64,000 nt of DNA from Lunatimonas salinarum (lineage in GTDB: Bacteria > Bacteroidota > Bacteroidia > Cytophagales > Cyclobacteriaceae), in NCBI RefSeq assembly GCF_017811155.1, contig NZ_JACVCV010000001.1, positions 62,001-126,000 on the forward strand, read 5' to 3'. Positions 11,138-18,365 of the stretch are shown here, in pieces. Made by a program: the position numbers and the translations under genes. The notes under the pieces are model-generated. The model saw only the letters and a program-made list of their open reading frames with translations, made no database searches and was not told where the DNA came from. The stretch's first letter is position 1, and each line of letters opens with the position of its first letter.

Positions 11138-12148
11138 TCAACTTACCGCAATTTTTTTCTTAGGGTCAATCAATGCATTAAAAACCTTCAGGGCCTGACC
11201 ACTTTTTAGCGATTCACTTGCCTTTGAAACCGCTTCTTCCATTCCCAACGCCAAATCAGCAGTCGCAAGGGCGGCGGCGGCATTGGCGATGACCACAGCC
11301 TCCTGCTGCAAGGTACCCCTTCCTTTCAGAATCGACAAAAACAAATCCGCCGATTCTGCTACCGTACCCCCCCCTTTGATCTCCTCAGGAGCCAATTGGC
11401 TTAATCCCAGGCTTTCGGGAGAGAGAAGCTTCTCACCGCGGTTGGAGATCATTTTGAAATTTCCAGTCAGGGAAATCTCGTCATAGCCATCCACCGAATG
11501 GATGATGCTAAATTGGGTTTCACTATTTTGATAAAGGTACGCATACATCCGGGCCAATTCCAAGCTAAAGACTCCTACAAGCTGCTTGCGCGGGAAACTG
11601 GGATTTACCATAGGTCCAAGCATATTAAAAAACGTCTTGACGCCCAGCTCCCTACGGATGGGACCGACATTTTTCATTGCCGGATGAAAAAGGGGCGCAT
11701 GAAGAAAACATATTTTTGCTTCATCCAGGCTCCTACGGATCTTATCCAGATCATTCGTAAACTCGTAGCCAAAATGAGCTAGCAAGTTCGAAGATCCGCA
11801 TACGGAGGATACTCCTACATTTCCATGCTTTGCCACATGTTGACCCGCTCCGGCGACGATAAAAGACGCCAGCGTGGATATGTTGAAGGTATCCTTCCCA
11901 TCTCCACCTGTACCACAGAGGTCGATTGCATCGTATTCCGAAATTTCCACAGGGATACACATCTCCAGCATGGCCTCCCGAAACCCCATTAGCTCTTCCA
12001 CACGCACGCTTCGCATCAAAAACACCGTCATAAACGCCGCCATCTGACTTTGATTATAGGCGCCTGAAGTTACGCCCTTAAGTACTTCCTTAGCCTGCTC
12101 TTTGGATAGTGTCTTATGTTCTATTAGGTGGTTTAATATCTCCTTCAT
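11138..12148 (-). CDS. trpD: Anthranilate phosphoribosyltransferase
   Basis: Transfers phosphoribose from PRPP to anthranilate. The diphosphate-binding loop GTGGDGKDTFNIST and the KHGNVGVSS and NMLGPMVNP blocks are present. I choose the ATG at 12148 (MKEILNHLIEHK) because it gives the usual N-terminus and 336 residues. An upstream ATG at 12190 would overlap the end of trpG and add 14 residues (MLNPIF...) unlike the family. If the shorter start is right, a 34-base gap separates it from trpG. Confidence 0.96.
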   Translation of the reverse strand: MKEILNHLIEHKTLSKEQAKEVLKGVTSGAYNQSQMAAFMTVFLMRSVRVEELMGFREAMLEMCIPVEISEYDAIDLCGTGGDGKDTFNISTLASFIVAGAGQHVAKHGNVGVSSVCGSSNLLAHFGYEFTNDLDKIRRSLDEAKICFLHAPLFHPAMKNVGPIRRELGVKTFFNMLGPMVNPSFPRKQLVGVFSLELARMYAYLYQNSETQFSIIHSVDGYDEISLTGNFKMISNRGEKLLSPESLGLSQLAPEEIKGGGTVAESADLFLSILKGRGTLQQEAVVIANAAAALATADLALGMEEAVSKASESLKSGQALKVFNALIDPKKKIAVS

Positions 12149-12182
12149 CGTATCATTTTTTATTTTCAAGCAAAAAATTGGG

Positions 12183-12749
12183 TTAAGCATTCAGCCAATT
12201 TTGCATCATGGTCACGCCATATTCGGTGAGAATACTTTCCGGATGAAACTGCACACCCCGTACCAAGTGTTCTTTGTGGCGAATTGCCATAATCTGCCCA
12301 TCCGGCGTTTTAGCGATCACCTTCAGTTCGTTTGGGAGCGTACTCTCATCAATTACCCAACTGTGGTACCTACCTACGGTAAACGTTTCCGGAATTCCTT
12401 CAAAAAGAAGATCCGGCCTTACTTTAATCTTCGATGCCACACCGTGCACAACCTCCGTCAGATTAATCAACCCGGAACCATAGGCCTCTCCGATCGCCTG
12501 ATGGCCAAGGCATACGCCCAAAATATCCTTGGAGCTTCCATATTTCTGGAGCAATTGCGGCATTATTCCAGCGTCTGATGGAACTCCCGGCCCCGGAGAT
12601 AATAGAATCTTATCGTATTTTGCGACCTCCTCCAACGACAGTTTATCGTTTCGGAATATATCCAACTGCTTGCCATAGCCAAGGTCACGAATAATATAGA
12701 CGAGGTTGTATGTAAAGGAATCGTAATTGTCCAGAACAAGTATTTTCAT
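12183..12749 (-). CDS. trpG: Anthranilate synthase component II (glutamine amidotransferase)
   Basis: Hydrolyses glutamine and supplies ammonia to TrpE. The class I amidotransferase features are clear: NYDSFTYNL at the N-terminus, the nucleophile Cys in GVCLGHQAIGEAYG, and the His/Glu pair in FHPESILTEYG. At 188 residues it is a free-standing subunit, not fused to TrpD or TrpE. It may also serve aminodeoxychorismate synthase, as in some bacteria, but the operon position shows its main role. Confidence 0.96.
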   Translation of the reverse strand: MKILVLDNYDSFTYNLVYIIRDLGYGKQLDIFRNDKLSLEEVAKYDKILLSPGPGVPSDAGIMPQLLQKYGSSKDILGVCLGHQAIGEAYGSGLINLTEVVHGVASKIKVRPDLLFEGIPETFTVGRYHSWVIDESTLPNELKVIAKTPDGQIMAIRHKEHLVRGVQFHPESILTEYGVTMMQNWLNA

Positions 12750-12766
12750 ATGTTTTGTTGTGTCTT

Positions 12767-14173
12767 TTAAATCTCTTCTGCCCGTAGCAACGCAGCCCGT
12801 AATGCCGCCAACTTATTACTTACCTCCTGCAATTCGGATTCGATCGATGACTTGGCGACCACTCCTGCACCTGCCTGAAACCTTAGTTGATTGTTTTCAG
12901 ACACAAAGGACCGAATCAGGATAGCATGGTTAAAATCTCCGTTAAAACCCAAGTAGCCGATTGCCCCCCCGTAAAAGCCCCGCGCGGTGTTTTCCAGGTT
13001 GTCTATCAACTCCATGGCCCGGTATTTGGGCGCACCGGACAGCGTACCTGCTGGAAATGTATCTGCCACGAGCTGTAGTGGATTGGAGCCTTCAGGAAGC
13101 ACACCTGTCACTTTCGAGACCAAATGGATCACATGGGAATAATACTGAATCTCCTTAAACACCTCAACTTCAACCTTTTCAGAAGATCTGCTTAAGTCAT
13201 TTCTAGCCAAATCCACCAACATCACATGCTCTGAATTTTCCTTTGGATCGTCATAGAGCTTACGGGCGAGCTCGGCATCTGCCTGGTCATTGCCCGTTCG
13301 CTTGAAGGTCCCCGCAATGGGGTAAATGGTAGCCTTGTTCCCTTTGATGACAATCTGAGCTTCGGGAGAACTCCCAAATACCTTATAGGAACCGTAGTCA
13401 AAATAGAAAAGATAAGGGGACGGATTAATAGATCGAAGGGCCCTGTATACATTGAATTCATCTCCTTTGAAGCCTGACGAGAAGGACCTAGAGAGAACGA
13501 TCTGAAATACATCTCCCTTAAAGCAATGGTCCCTACCTTTGCTCAAGATATCCAAAAACTCCAAATCACTGTAATTGGAAGTTTCCTCTCCATCCATTTG
13601 AAAAGAATAACTGGGGATATTCTTGTTATTCAGTATCATTTCAATTTTGGGTATGCCCGATTCCTGCGTTTCCCCATCCAGGTAGTGTTCTATAATGTAA
13701 AGCTCATTTTTGAAATGATCCACCACAATCATGTTTCTGTAGAGGGCATAATGCATCATCGGGACCTTGGAGTCATGCGGCATTTTCAGCACGATGTCTT
13801 CAAAGTAAGAAACCGTATCATACTGTGTATAGCCAAACAGACCGGAAGTGATAAATTTGAAATCCAATTTCTCTTCGTGAAAACGCCGGGAAAAGGCTTG
13901 AAGGGCATCCATCAACCGGTCTCCCGTTTGCAGGGTATAGGTAGTTGAAGAAGTATCGGGAAGGGTTTCCCGTATCTGCCCATTAACCAAAGAAAAGGTC
14001 GCTATGGGATCGCAACAAATGTACGAATAGCTATTCTCGCTGCCGTGATAGTCCGAGCTTTCCAATAAAATGGGATTGGCGTATCGGTCCCTTATCTGAA
14101 GGTAAACGCTGACAGGTGTCAACGTGTCCGCCAAAAGTCGCTTAAATCGGGTTTTGATCTTGAATGTCTTCAT
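12767..14173 (-). CDS. trpE: Anthranilate synthase component I
   Basis: Converts chorismate to anthranilate with ammonia from TrpG. The chorismate-binding domain shows FPAGTLSGAPKYRAMELI and the late QAGAGVVAKSSIESE block. An ILLESSD element near residue 35 matches the L-L-E-S motif that binds tryptophan for feedback inhibition in TrpE proteins, so the enzyme is probably Trp-sensitive. The 468-residue length is normal. It is the first structural gene of the operon, about 136 bases downstream of the leader terminator hairpin. Confidence 0.96.
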   Translation of the reverse strand: MKTFKIKTRFKRLLADTLTPVSVYLQIRDRYANPILLESSDYHGSENSYSYICCDPIATFSLVNGQIRETLPDTSSTTYTLQTGDRLMDALQAFSRRFHEEKLDFKFITSGLFGYTQYDTVSYFEDIVLKMPHDSKVPMMHYALYRNMIVVDHFKNELYIIEHYLDGETQESGIPKIEMILNNKNIPSYSFQMDGEETSNYSDLEFLDILSKGRDHCFKGDVFQIVLSRSFSSGFKGDEFNVYRALRSINPSPYLFYFDYGSYKVFGSSPEAQIVIKGNKATIYPIAGTFKRTGNDQADAELARKLYDDPKENSEHVMLVDLARNDLSRSSEKVEVEVFKEIQYYSHVIHLVSKVTGVLPEGSNPLQLVADTFPAGTLSGAPKYRAMELIDNLENTARGFYGGAIGYLGFNGDFNHAILIRSFVSENNQLRFQAGAGVVAKSSIESELQEVSNKLAALRAALLRAEEI

Positions 14174-14309
14174 TTGCTGAGCATTATTTGTGGATGTTCA
14201 TACCTGATGTCACATAATTCGCTTACCACGCTCTCAGTTTATCCTGTTACATTTCCACAGGTCTACCGCAGAGAGCCTAAAATTCGTTGGTGCAACGGCA
14301 AATTGCATT

Positions 14310-14342
14310 AAAAAAGGCCCACTGATAGTTCAGCGAGCCTTT
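14310..14342 (-). terminator. trp operon attenuator terminator
   Basis: On the minus strand a 13-bp stem with two G-U pairs (14330-14342 with 14313-14325) closes a 4-base loop and is followed at once by six T residues (14310-14315, partly paired). It lies downstream of the leader peptide and 136 bases before trpE, with no gene between, so its job is to end transcription early. An 8-base segment at 14374-14381 is perfectly complementary to 14327-14334 inside the stem and would form the competing antiterminator. Confidence 0.88.
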
Positions 14343-14373
14343 GTATTTTGTGTATCAAAAAGGGCAATAGGTA

Positions 14374-14381
14374 GCTGAACT
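14374..14381 (-). promoter_or_regulatory. trp antiterminator strand
   Basis: Minus-strand AGTTCAGC here is exactly complementary to GCTGAACT (14334-14327), which covers part of the terminator stem and its loop. The two pairings exclude each other. The segment starts 5 bases after the leader peptide stop codon, so a ribosome waiting at the Trp codons, rather than at the stop, would leave it free to pair. Confidence 0.75.
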
Positions 14382-14385
14382 CCCG

Positions 14386-14436
14386 TCACGTGAAGCTAAA
14401 CCACCACCAATTTTGAACGTCGAATGTCTTTTTCAT
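14386..14436 (-). CDS. trpL: trp operon leader peptide with three Trp codons in a row
   Basis: The 16-residue peptide reads MKKTFDVQNWWWFSFT. Three consecutive UGG codons at residues 10-12 are the expected sensor of charged tRNA-Trp. The stop codon sits 4 bases before the antiterminator strand and about 44 bases before the terminator stem. It is too short to be found by normal gene calling. The arrangement fits the Bacteroidota trp leader RNAs that have been described from comparative genomics. The putative promoter -7 element ends only 9 bases before the ATG, so the mRNA may have almost no 5' untranslated region. Confidence 0.88.
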   Translation of the reverse strand: MKKTFDVQNWWWFSFT

Positions 14437-14445
14437 AATCTGTGA

Positions 14446-14480
14446 CAAATATAGAAACGCCGATTAATTAAAAAAACAAA
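14446..14480 (-). promoter_or_regulatory. Putative trp operon promoter
   Basis: Minus-strand TATATTTG (14453-14446) matches the Bacteroidota -7 consensus TAnnTTTG perfectly. A TTTG for the -33 element lies at 14480-14477; the 23-base spacing is longer than the usual 19-21. The start site would fall near 14438-14440, 2-4 bases before the trpL ATG. Confidence 0.65.
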
Positions 14481-14510
14481 TGTCATTTTTTATTTATCCC
14501 AACTTCTCAT

Positions 14511-14825
14511 TTATCGGTGGGGCTGGGGAGACAGGTTTTGCTCCATCATTCGCTGTTGCTGCCACAGAGGCAATAGCTCCTTTTCCTGCAACTCCGTGAG
14601 AACCCCTTCCTCAAAGGTGACCAAGAGGTAAAAGCGATCATCACTCGTTAAACGATATACTTTTTTCCCCTCCCCAAGTTGACTGATCACTGCGTTCCGG
14701 TTTTGTCGGAGAAACTTGGATTCCGACATCCCCAGTTGGTAAGGAACCCGGGGCTGAAAAACCGTACAGGCCCCCATCAATACTACAATGGTCAACACAA
14801 AAATCCCTCTTACTAAACGCATCAT
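14511..14825 (-). CDS. Small hypothetical lipoprotein
   Basis: About 104 residues. The N-terminus MMRLVRGIFVLTIVVLMGAC is a clear lipoprotein signal peptide, with the anchored Cys around residue 20. The mature part is polar and ends in a run rich in Gln and Pro. I recognise no domain; the spacing of segments (MSESKFLRQN...VYRLTSDDRFYLLVTFEEGVLTEL) recalls small envelope proteins of the SmpA/BamE style, which is only an impression. I chose the ATG pair at 14825 because the longer frame would begin with TTG. The trp promoter begins just downstream of its stop codon. Confidence 0.65.
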   Translation of the reverse strand: MMRLVRGIFVLTIVVLMGACTVFQPRVPYQLGMSESKFLRQNRNAVISQLGEGKKVYRLTSDDRFYLLVTFEEGVLTELQEKELLPLWQQQRMMEQNLSPQPHR

Positions 14826-15144
14826 TTTTATCTGTTTATGAACCAACTACTCTTAATTTTGATTTCGGGGGTATCGACCGTTTTATCTGGTCCGAAGCCG
14901 TTTCAAAACAGCCTATTTGGGAACAGAAAAAACGCTCTCCGAGCAAAGCTGATATCAATTATGGTGCCGTAATCGAACCTGTGTGACAAAATACCGGAAA
15001 CAGGAAGTGAGCGTTCACCTTAGTCAGCCGGGCTGTAAAGTGCTCTAAAGCCCCGATCAAAAAGTTTTGGATTTGAAAATGAGTTTTTTACGCCTTTTTG
15101 CAGCGAAATCCATTGAATGGTCTTGCGGTGAAGGGCAAATTATG
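14826..15144. other. Intergenic stretch with several complementary segments
   Basis: No convincing gene. Complementary pairs nest at 14931-14937/15009-15015 (AACGCTC with GAGCGTT) and 14978-14982/15000-15004 (CCTGT with ACAGG), and a further pair occurs at 15030-15034/15049-15053 (GGGCT with AGCCC). Together they could form a branched RNA of about 130 bases directly upstream of the SRP RNA promoter. It does not match tRNA, tmRNA or RNase P as far as I can see, and the stems are short enough to be chance. Confidence 0.3.
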
Positions 15145-15152
15145 TACCTTTG
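15122..15152 (+). promoter_or_regulatory. Promoter of the SRP RNA
   Basis: TACCTTTG at 15145-15152 is a perfect TAnnTTTG -7 element. CTTG at 15122-15125, 19 bases upstream, is a 3-of-4 match for the -33 TTTG. The start would be near 15158-15160, exactly where the folded RNA begins. Confidence 0.75.
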
Positions 15153-15157
15153 TAACG

Positions 15158-15238
15158 AGCGGCACGACCAGCTCCTGCTGAATCCCCCAGGTCCGGAAGG
15201 AAGCAAGGGTAGGCGGTTGTAGCGGTGCGATGCCGCTT
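15158..15238 (+). ncRNA. ffs: Signal recognition particle RNA (4.5S, small bacterial type)
   Basis: RNA part of the signal recognition particle, which binds Ffh and targets nascent membrane proteins to FtsY. The diagnostic internal-loop and tetraloop region CCCAGGTCCGGAAGGAAGCA (15185-15205) is intact, with GGAA as the tetraloop. The ends pair as AGCGGCA (15158-15164) with TGCCGCT (15231-15237), and a T-rich run follows from 15238 and serves as the terminator. About 80 bases is normal for a bacterial SRP RNA lacking the Alu domain. A matched promoter lies directly upstream. Confidence 0.93.
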
Positions 15239-15319
15239 ATTTTTTTTCTTTTTTCCAGATTCGTAATTATCCGAGGCGTTCGATCCGTAGAATTATCAAC
15301 CAAATAAACCATAACTAGC

Positions 15320-15979
15320 ATGAAATTCTTTATTGACACGGCTAACCTAGACGAAATTAGGGAAGCCTATGATCTTGGTGTATTGGATGGCGTTACCACC
15401 AACCCTTCCCTCATGGCCAAAGAAGGCATCAGTGGAGACGAAAATGTCACGGCCCACTATAAGGCCATCTGCGATATCGTCGATGATAAGGTTAGTGCCG
15501 AGGTAATAGCCACTGAATTTGAGGGCATGATCAAAGAAGGGAAGGAATTGGCCAAAATCGATGATAAGATCGTCGTAAAGATTCCTATGATCAAAGACGG
15601 AATCAAAGCAATCAAGTATTTTCATAGCGAAGGAATTCGCACAAACTGCACATTGGTCTTTTCTGCCGGACAGGCCATCTTGGCGGCCAAGGCAGGGGCT
15701 ACTTACCTCTCCCCTTTTATAGGCAGGTTGGATGACATATCTTTTGACGGGCTGGAGTTGATCGAGCAAATCGCCCATATCTATCAAAACTACGACTTTG
15801 AGACACAAATTCTAGCCGCATCCGTTAGGCATACCATGCACCTGATAAAATGTGCCGAAATAGGCGCCGACGTGGTTACCTGTCCGCTTAAGGTAATTAC
15901 CGGATTGCTAAACCACCCATTGACCGACAAAGGCCTGGCCCAATTCCTGGCAGATCACGCCAAGGTAAACAAAAAATAA
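15320..15979 (+). CDS. Transaldolase, small TalC/Fsa family
   Basis: A 219-residue class I aldolase of the transaldolase superfamily, probably moving a dihydroxyacetone unit between sugar phosphates in the pentose phosphate pathway. TTNPSL at residues 26-31 and the Schiff-base Lys87 in VVKIPM are present. Such proteins are often labelled fructose-6-phosphate aldolase. Two diagnostic positions argue otherwise: Glu61 in SAEVIA stands where Fsa has Gln, and Phe in LSPFIGRLDD stands where Fsa has the water-activating Tyr. Both are transaldolase states. A strong terminator follows. The gene lies 80 bases after SRP RNA and may be partly read from that promoter. Confidence 0.88.
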   Translation: MKFFIDTANLDEIREAYDLGVLDGVTTNPSLMAKEGISGDENVTAHYKAICDIVDDKVSAEVIATEFEGMIKEGKELAKIDDKIVVKIPMIKDGIKAIKYFHSEGIRTNCTLVFSAGQAILAAKAGATYLSPFIGRLDDISFDGLELIEQIAHIYQNYDFETQILAASVRHTMHLIKCAEIGADVVTCPLKVITGLLNHPLTDKGLAQFLADHAKVNKK

Positions 15980-15988
15980 GATCAACAA

Positions 15989-16021
15989 AAAGGGTAAAGT
16001 AAGCAACTTTACCCTTTTTTT
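15989..16021 (+). terminator. Rho-independent terminator after talC
   Basis: AAAGGGTAAAGT (15989-16000) pairs perfectly with ACTTTACCCTTT (16006-16017) around a 5-base loop, and the T run continues to 16021. It begins 10 bases after the transaldolase stop. Confidence 0.92.
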
Positions 16022-16109
16022 GTGTTGCCACGGGAAAACCGATGGACAATTCGGATCTTTTTGGTTCAAATTTCGTTATTTGCAACATAGTCATAAGCAG
16101 CAAAGGGGT

Positions 16110-16313
16110 ATGTATATCATAAAAGTGAAGGGAAAGGCGAAAATACCTGATTACATTCAGATACGGGACGAAAACTTCGTGTTAGTCGCATATTTTCGGG
16201 CAGACCGACCGCTTAAAAACATTGAAAAATTCGGATGGGAAGGAAAGGAAGAAGCGCTGGAAGCACTTATCAAAGAACTCCCTTTCGGCAAACTTCAAAA
16301 ACTAGCCCTGTAG
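16110..16313 (+). CDS. Small conserved-looking hypothetical protein upstream of ftsE
   Basis: A 67-residue basic protein starting at the ATG at 16110 (MYIIKVKGKAKIPDYIQIRD). The longer frame back to 16020 begins inside the terminator of talC and is unlikely. It has no signal peptide or membrane segment and no motif that I recognise. It ends 5 bases before the FtsE-like gene and is very likely co-transcribed with it, so it may act with that ATPase. Confidence 0.65.
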   Translation: MYIIKVKGKAKIPDYIQIRDENFVLVAYFRADRPLKNIEKFGWEGKEEALEALIKELPFGKLQKLAL

Positions 16314-16318
16314 ATCCG

Positions 16319-17035
16319 ATGGTTTTCTCCAGTGAACCTATTGTAGCTATCTCCAACGCCAGTGTATTTCAGGGAATCAACACGGTGCTTAGTGACTTGA
16401 ACTTTTCGATTGAAAAAGGAGAATTTGTATTTTTGATCGGCCGTACCGGAAGCGGGAAGAGCTCCCTGCTTAAAACCCTCTATGCCGACCTACCCCTTAT
16501 CATGGGGGAAGGAACGGTATCAGGCTACCAACTCAACGGTATCAAATCCAAGAATATTCCCTTTCTCCGCCGAAAATTGGGGATCGTGTTTCAGGATTTC
16601 CAACTTTTCCCGGACAGAACAGTCTCCGACAACCTACACTTTGTGATGCGTGCCACGGGCTGGAAAGACAAAACCAAGATGAAAAGCCGCATGATTGAAG
16701 TGCTTATGGGCGTTGGCTTGGGTGGTGCTTCCTCCAAATTCCCCCATCAGCTATCGGGCGGGGAACAACAGCGTGTGGTAATAGCTAGGGCATTGCTAAA
16801 CGAACCATCTATCCTACTGGCCGATGAACCTACCGGCAATTTGGATCCGGAAGTGTCGGATGGGATATTTAAACTTTTTCAGGAGATCAATAAACGGGGT
16901 ACCGCAATCCTAATGGCGACCCATAATTACGAGTTGCTTAAAAAATATCCCTATCGCATTCTCAAATGTGAAAATGGAAGGCTGTTAGACTCAAAAACGA
17001 CCAAATTCCAGATAGGCCAAGATTGGGCTTTATAG
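16319..17035 (+). CDS. ftsE: FtsE-like ABC transporter ATP-binding protein
   Basis: A 238-residue ABC ATPase. Walker A is GRTGSGKSS, the signature is LSGGEQQR, Walker B is ILLADEPTGNLD, and the switch His lies in MATHNYELL. ADEPTGNLD, the conserved FQDF Q-loop and the short C-terminus are typical of FtsE, which pairs with FtsX to control cell-wall hydrolases during division. The start is taken at the ATG at 16319 (MVFSSEPIVAISNASVF); the longer open frame overlaps the gene before. No ftsX follows, so the partner must be encoded elsewhere. Confidence 0.85.
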   Translation: MVFSSEPIVAISNASVFQGINTVLSDLNFSIEKGEFVFLIGRTGSGKSSLLKTLYADLPLIMGEGTVSGYQLNGIKSKNIPFLRRKLGIVFQDFQLFPDRTVSDNLHFVMRATGWKDKTKMKSRMIEVLMGVGLGGASSKFPHQLSGGEQQRVVIARALLNEPSILLADEPTGNLDPEVSDGIFKLFQEINKRGTAILMATHNYELLKKYPYRILKCENGRLLDSKTTKFQIGQDWAL

Positions 17036-17544
17036 GAGGTTTGATAGCGTTTGATTTTTGGTAACTACGGGTTTCAACCCGTGACTTGACAACGATGTAC
17101 CGGGAACCTGTTGCAGCAGCTACCCTGACAATACCGCTCATCAGTTCCCGCCAAAAATCCTGCAGCTTGGGCAGACATCCGTGCCTTGGCCAAGAAACTA
17201 CCCGAACTTGGAGACAAGGCAGATTCAGCCTGAATCGGGTTTTGGCGGAAGAGACTGGCTTCTTCAATCGTCCTTGCGGCCAAAACCCAACGGAAATGTG
17301 CGTTTTTAACCAGGGGCTTCGCTGCGCTGCACCCCTGGCTAATATGATGGCAGCCCGGTGGGCCTGATATGATGTCCCATTAAGCTTAGTTTCAAATCCA
17401 AAATTGCCAATCTTGAAACTGTACTCCCCACTAGCTGTCATTATTTCTATGCGGATACCCTATTTTTAGCTATGGGAGACTACATGTGGCTTCAAGCGCA
17501 GTAAATTTGCGGGATTAGGTGGTTTTATAGCCGTGGTCTATTGG
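17036..17544. repeat. Intergenic segment with REP-like hairpins
   Basis: No intact gene in about 500 bases. It contains a perfect hairpin ACGGGTT-tc-AACCCGT (17067-17082), a stem CCAGGGG/CCCCTGG with a 15-base loop (17310-17338), and a partial CAGCCC-ggt-GGGCCTG inverted pair flanked by two copies of ATATGATG. Open frames here have odd composition and no recognisable domain. The style is that of repeated extragenic palindromes that are common in Bacteroidota genomes; copy number cannot be judged from one window. Confidence 0.5.
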
Positions 17545-17732
17545 TAATTCCTTCCAATCCAATTGCAAATTGGAAAGCATCGGCCAGATAGTCGAGCGAC
17601 ACGCCAAAGGTATCCGCTTTTTTTTGCCTACTCGATGGAGGGTACGACATCCCCACGCTCGTACTTTCCAATCACCTCCCGAGATATACCGCTTTCTATG
17701 GCCTGTTTTCCCTGTGACCAGTTTTGAGACAT
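17545..17732 (-). pseudogene. Decayed XRE-family helix-turn-helix regulator
   Basis: The minus strand from 17732 encodes MSQNWSQGKQAIESGIS then REVIGKYERGDVVPSIE, a recognisable Cro/CI-type helix-turn-helix with the usual GKYERGDVVPS turn, before a TAG at 17628-17630. The sequence typical of the next part (ADTFGVSLDYLADAF) continues in another frame beyond a run of eight A residues (17618-17625). The N-terminal helix is also missing. So the gene has lost its start, gained a stop and shifted frame. It stands opposite to hicAB and may be the remnant of an older mobile or toxin-antitoxin regulator. Confidence 0.65.
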
Positions 17733-17794
17733 CAATCTCGGGGTTAGGATTAAAATGTTTGGAAAATGCAACTAAATATAGTTACTTGGAGTTC

Positions 17795-18058
17795 GTGTCT
17801 AAAAAGCAAAAACTGATTGCCAGTTTTTTGGGCATGCCGTCCGACTTTCATTATGACGAGATGGTAAAACTGCTGGGATACGTTGGTTTTGAAGAAGTAA
17901 AGAAAGGCAAGACCTCCGGGTCGAAGGTGAGATTTGATAATGGTAAAGGTGTCACTTTCATGCTCCATAAGCCCCACCCGAGCGGGATTATGAAGCAATA
18001 CCAAACAGAGAACTATTGGAGTTATGAAATATCTGGAATACAAAGGTTATACGGGTAG
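17795..18058 (+). CDS. hicA: HicA-family toxin
   Basis: An 87-residue small RNA-binding toxin of the HicA type, which cleaves or blocks mRNA translation until bound by HicB. The beta-alpha-beta core is visible as DEMVKLLGYVGFEEVKKGKTSGSKVRF. The frame runs upstream to 17570 but the family-like sequence begins at the GTG at 17795 (MSKKQKLIASF), which I take as start. In the G-S-x position Lys replaces the His often seen in classical HicA; relatives with G-S-R or G-S-K exist, so activity is not excluded. It overlaps the hicB gene by 35 bases. Confidence 0.82.
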   Translation: MSKKQKLIASFLGMPSDFHYDEMVKLLGYVGFEEVKKGKTSGSKVRFDNGKGVTFMLHKPHPSGIMKQYQTENYWSYEISGIQRLYG

Positions 18059-18365
18059 CATTGAGTACAGCCCTGAGGACAGTTTGCTCTATGGTCGGGT
18101 TTTGGGTATCAGGGGACTGATCTCCTACGAAGGGGAGACCGGAAAACTTCTGGAAGAGGGTTTTAGAGAAGCTATTGATGCGTATCTGGATGATTGTAAA
18201 AAAGAAGGGAAACGTCCTGAAATGCCATTTAAAGGAAGTTTCAATGTAAGGATACCGGCCACATTGCATCAAAGTGCCGCTATATTGGCCATGGAGGCCA
18301 AAACTTCCCTGAATAACTTTGTAGCCGAAGCGATTCGGTACAGGGTGGACAAAGAACCAGCCTGA
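18024..18365 (+). CDS. hicB: HicB-family antitoxin
   Basis: A 113-residue antitoxin. The N-terminal half (YKGYTGSIEYSPEDSLLYGRVLGIRGLISYEG) is the partially RNase-H-like HicB fold that covers the toxin. The C-terminal half (FNVRIPATLHQSAAILAMEAKTSLNNFVAEAIRY) is a ribbon-helix-helix DNA-binding domain for autorepression. Toxin-first gene order with overlap is the usual hicAB arrangement. Confidence 0.88.
   Translation: MKYLEYKGYTGSIEYSPEDSLLYGRVLGIRGLISYEGETGKLLEEGFREAIDAYLDDCKKEGKRPEMPFKGSFNVRIPATLHQSAAILAMEAKTSLNNFVAEAIRYRVDKEPA

Noticed and set aside
14961-14982. tRNA T-arm-like wording (aatcgaacc)
   Set aside because: No acceptor or anticodon stem can be built around it, and the GTTC core is absent on the matching strand.
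15088-15339. 83-residue minus-strand frame
   Set aside because: It runs antisense to the SRP RNA and the start of talC; the RNA call is much stronger.
16020-16109. N-terminal extension of the small gene before ftsE
   Set aside because: The frame starts inside the talC terminator, so the extension would not be on a separate message in a sensible way.
17074-17283. 69-residue minus-strand frame in the REP-like segment
   Set aside because: Composition is odd, no start context or domain is visible, and it overlaps palindromic repeats.
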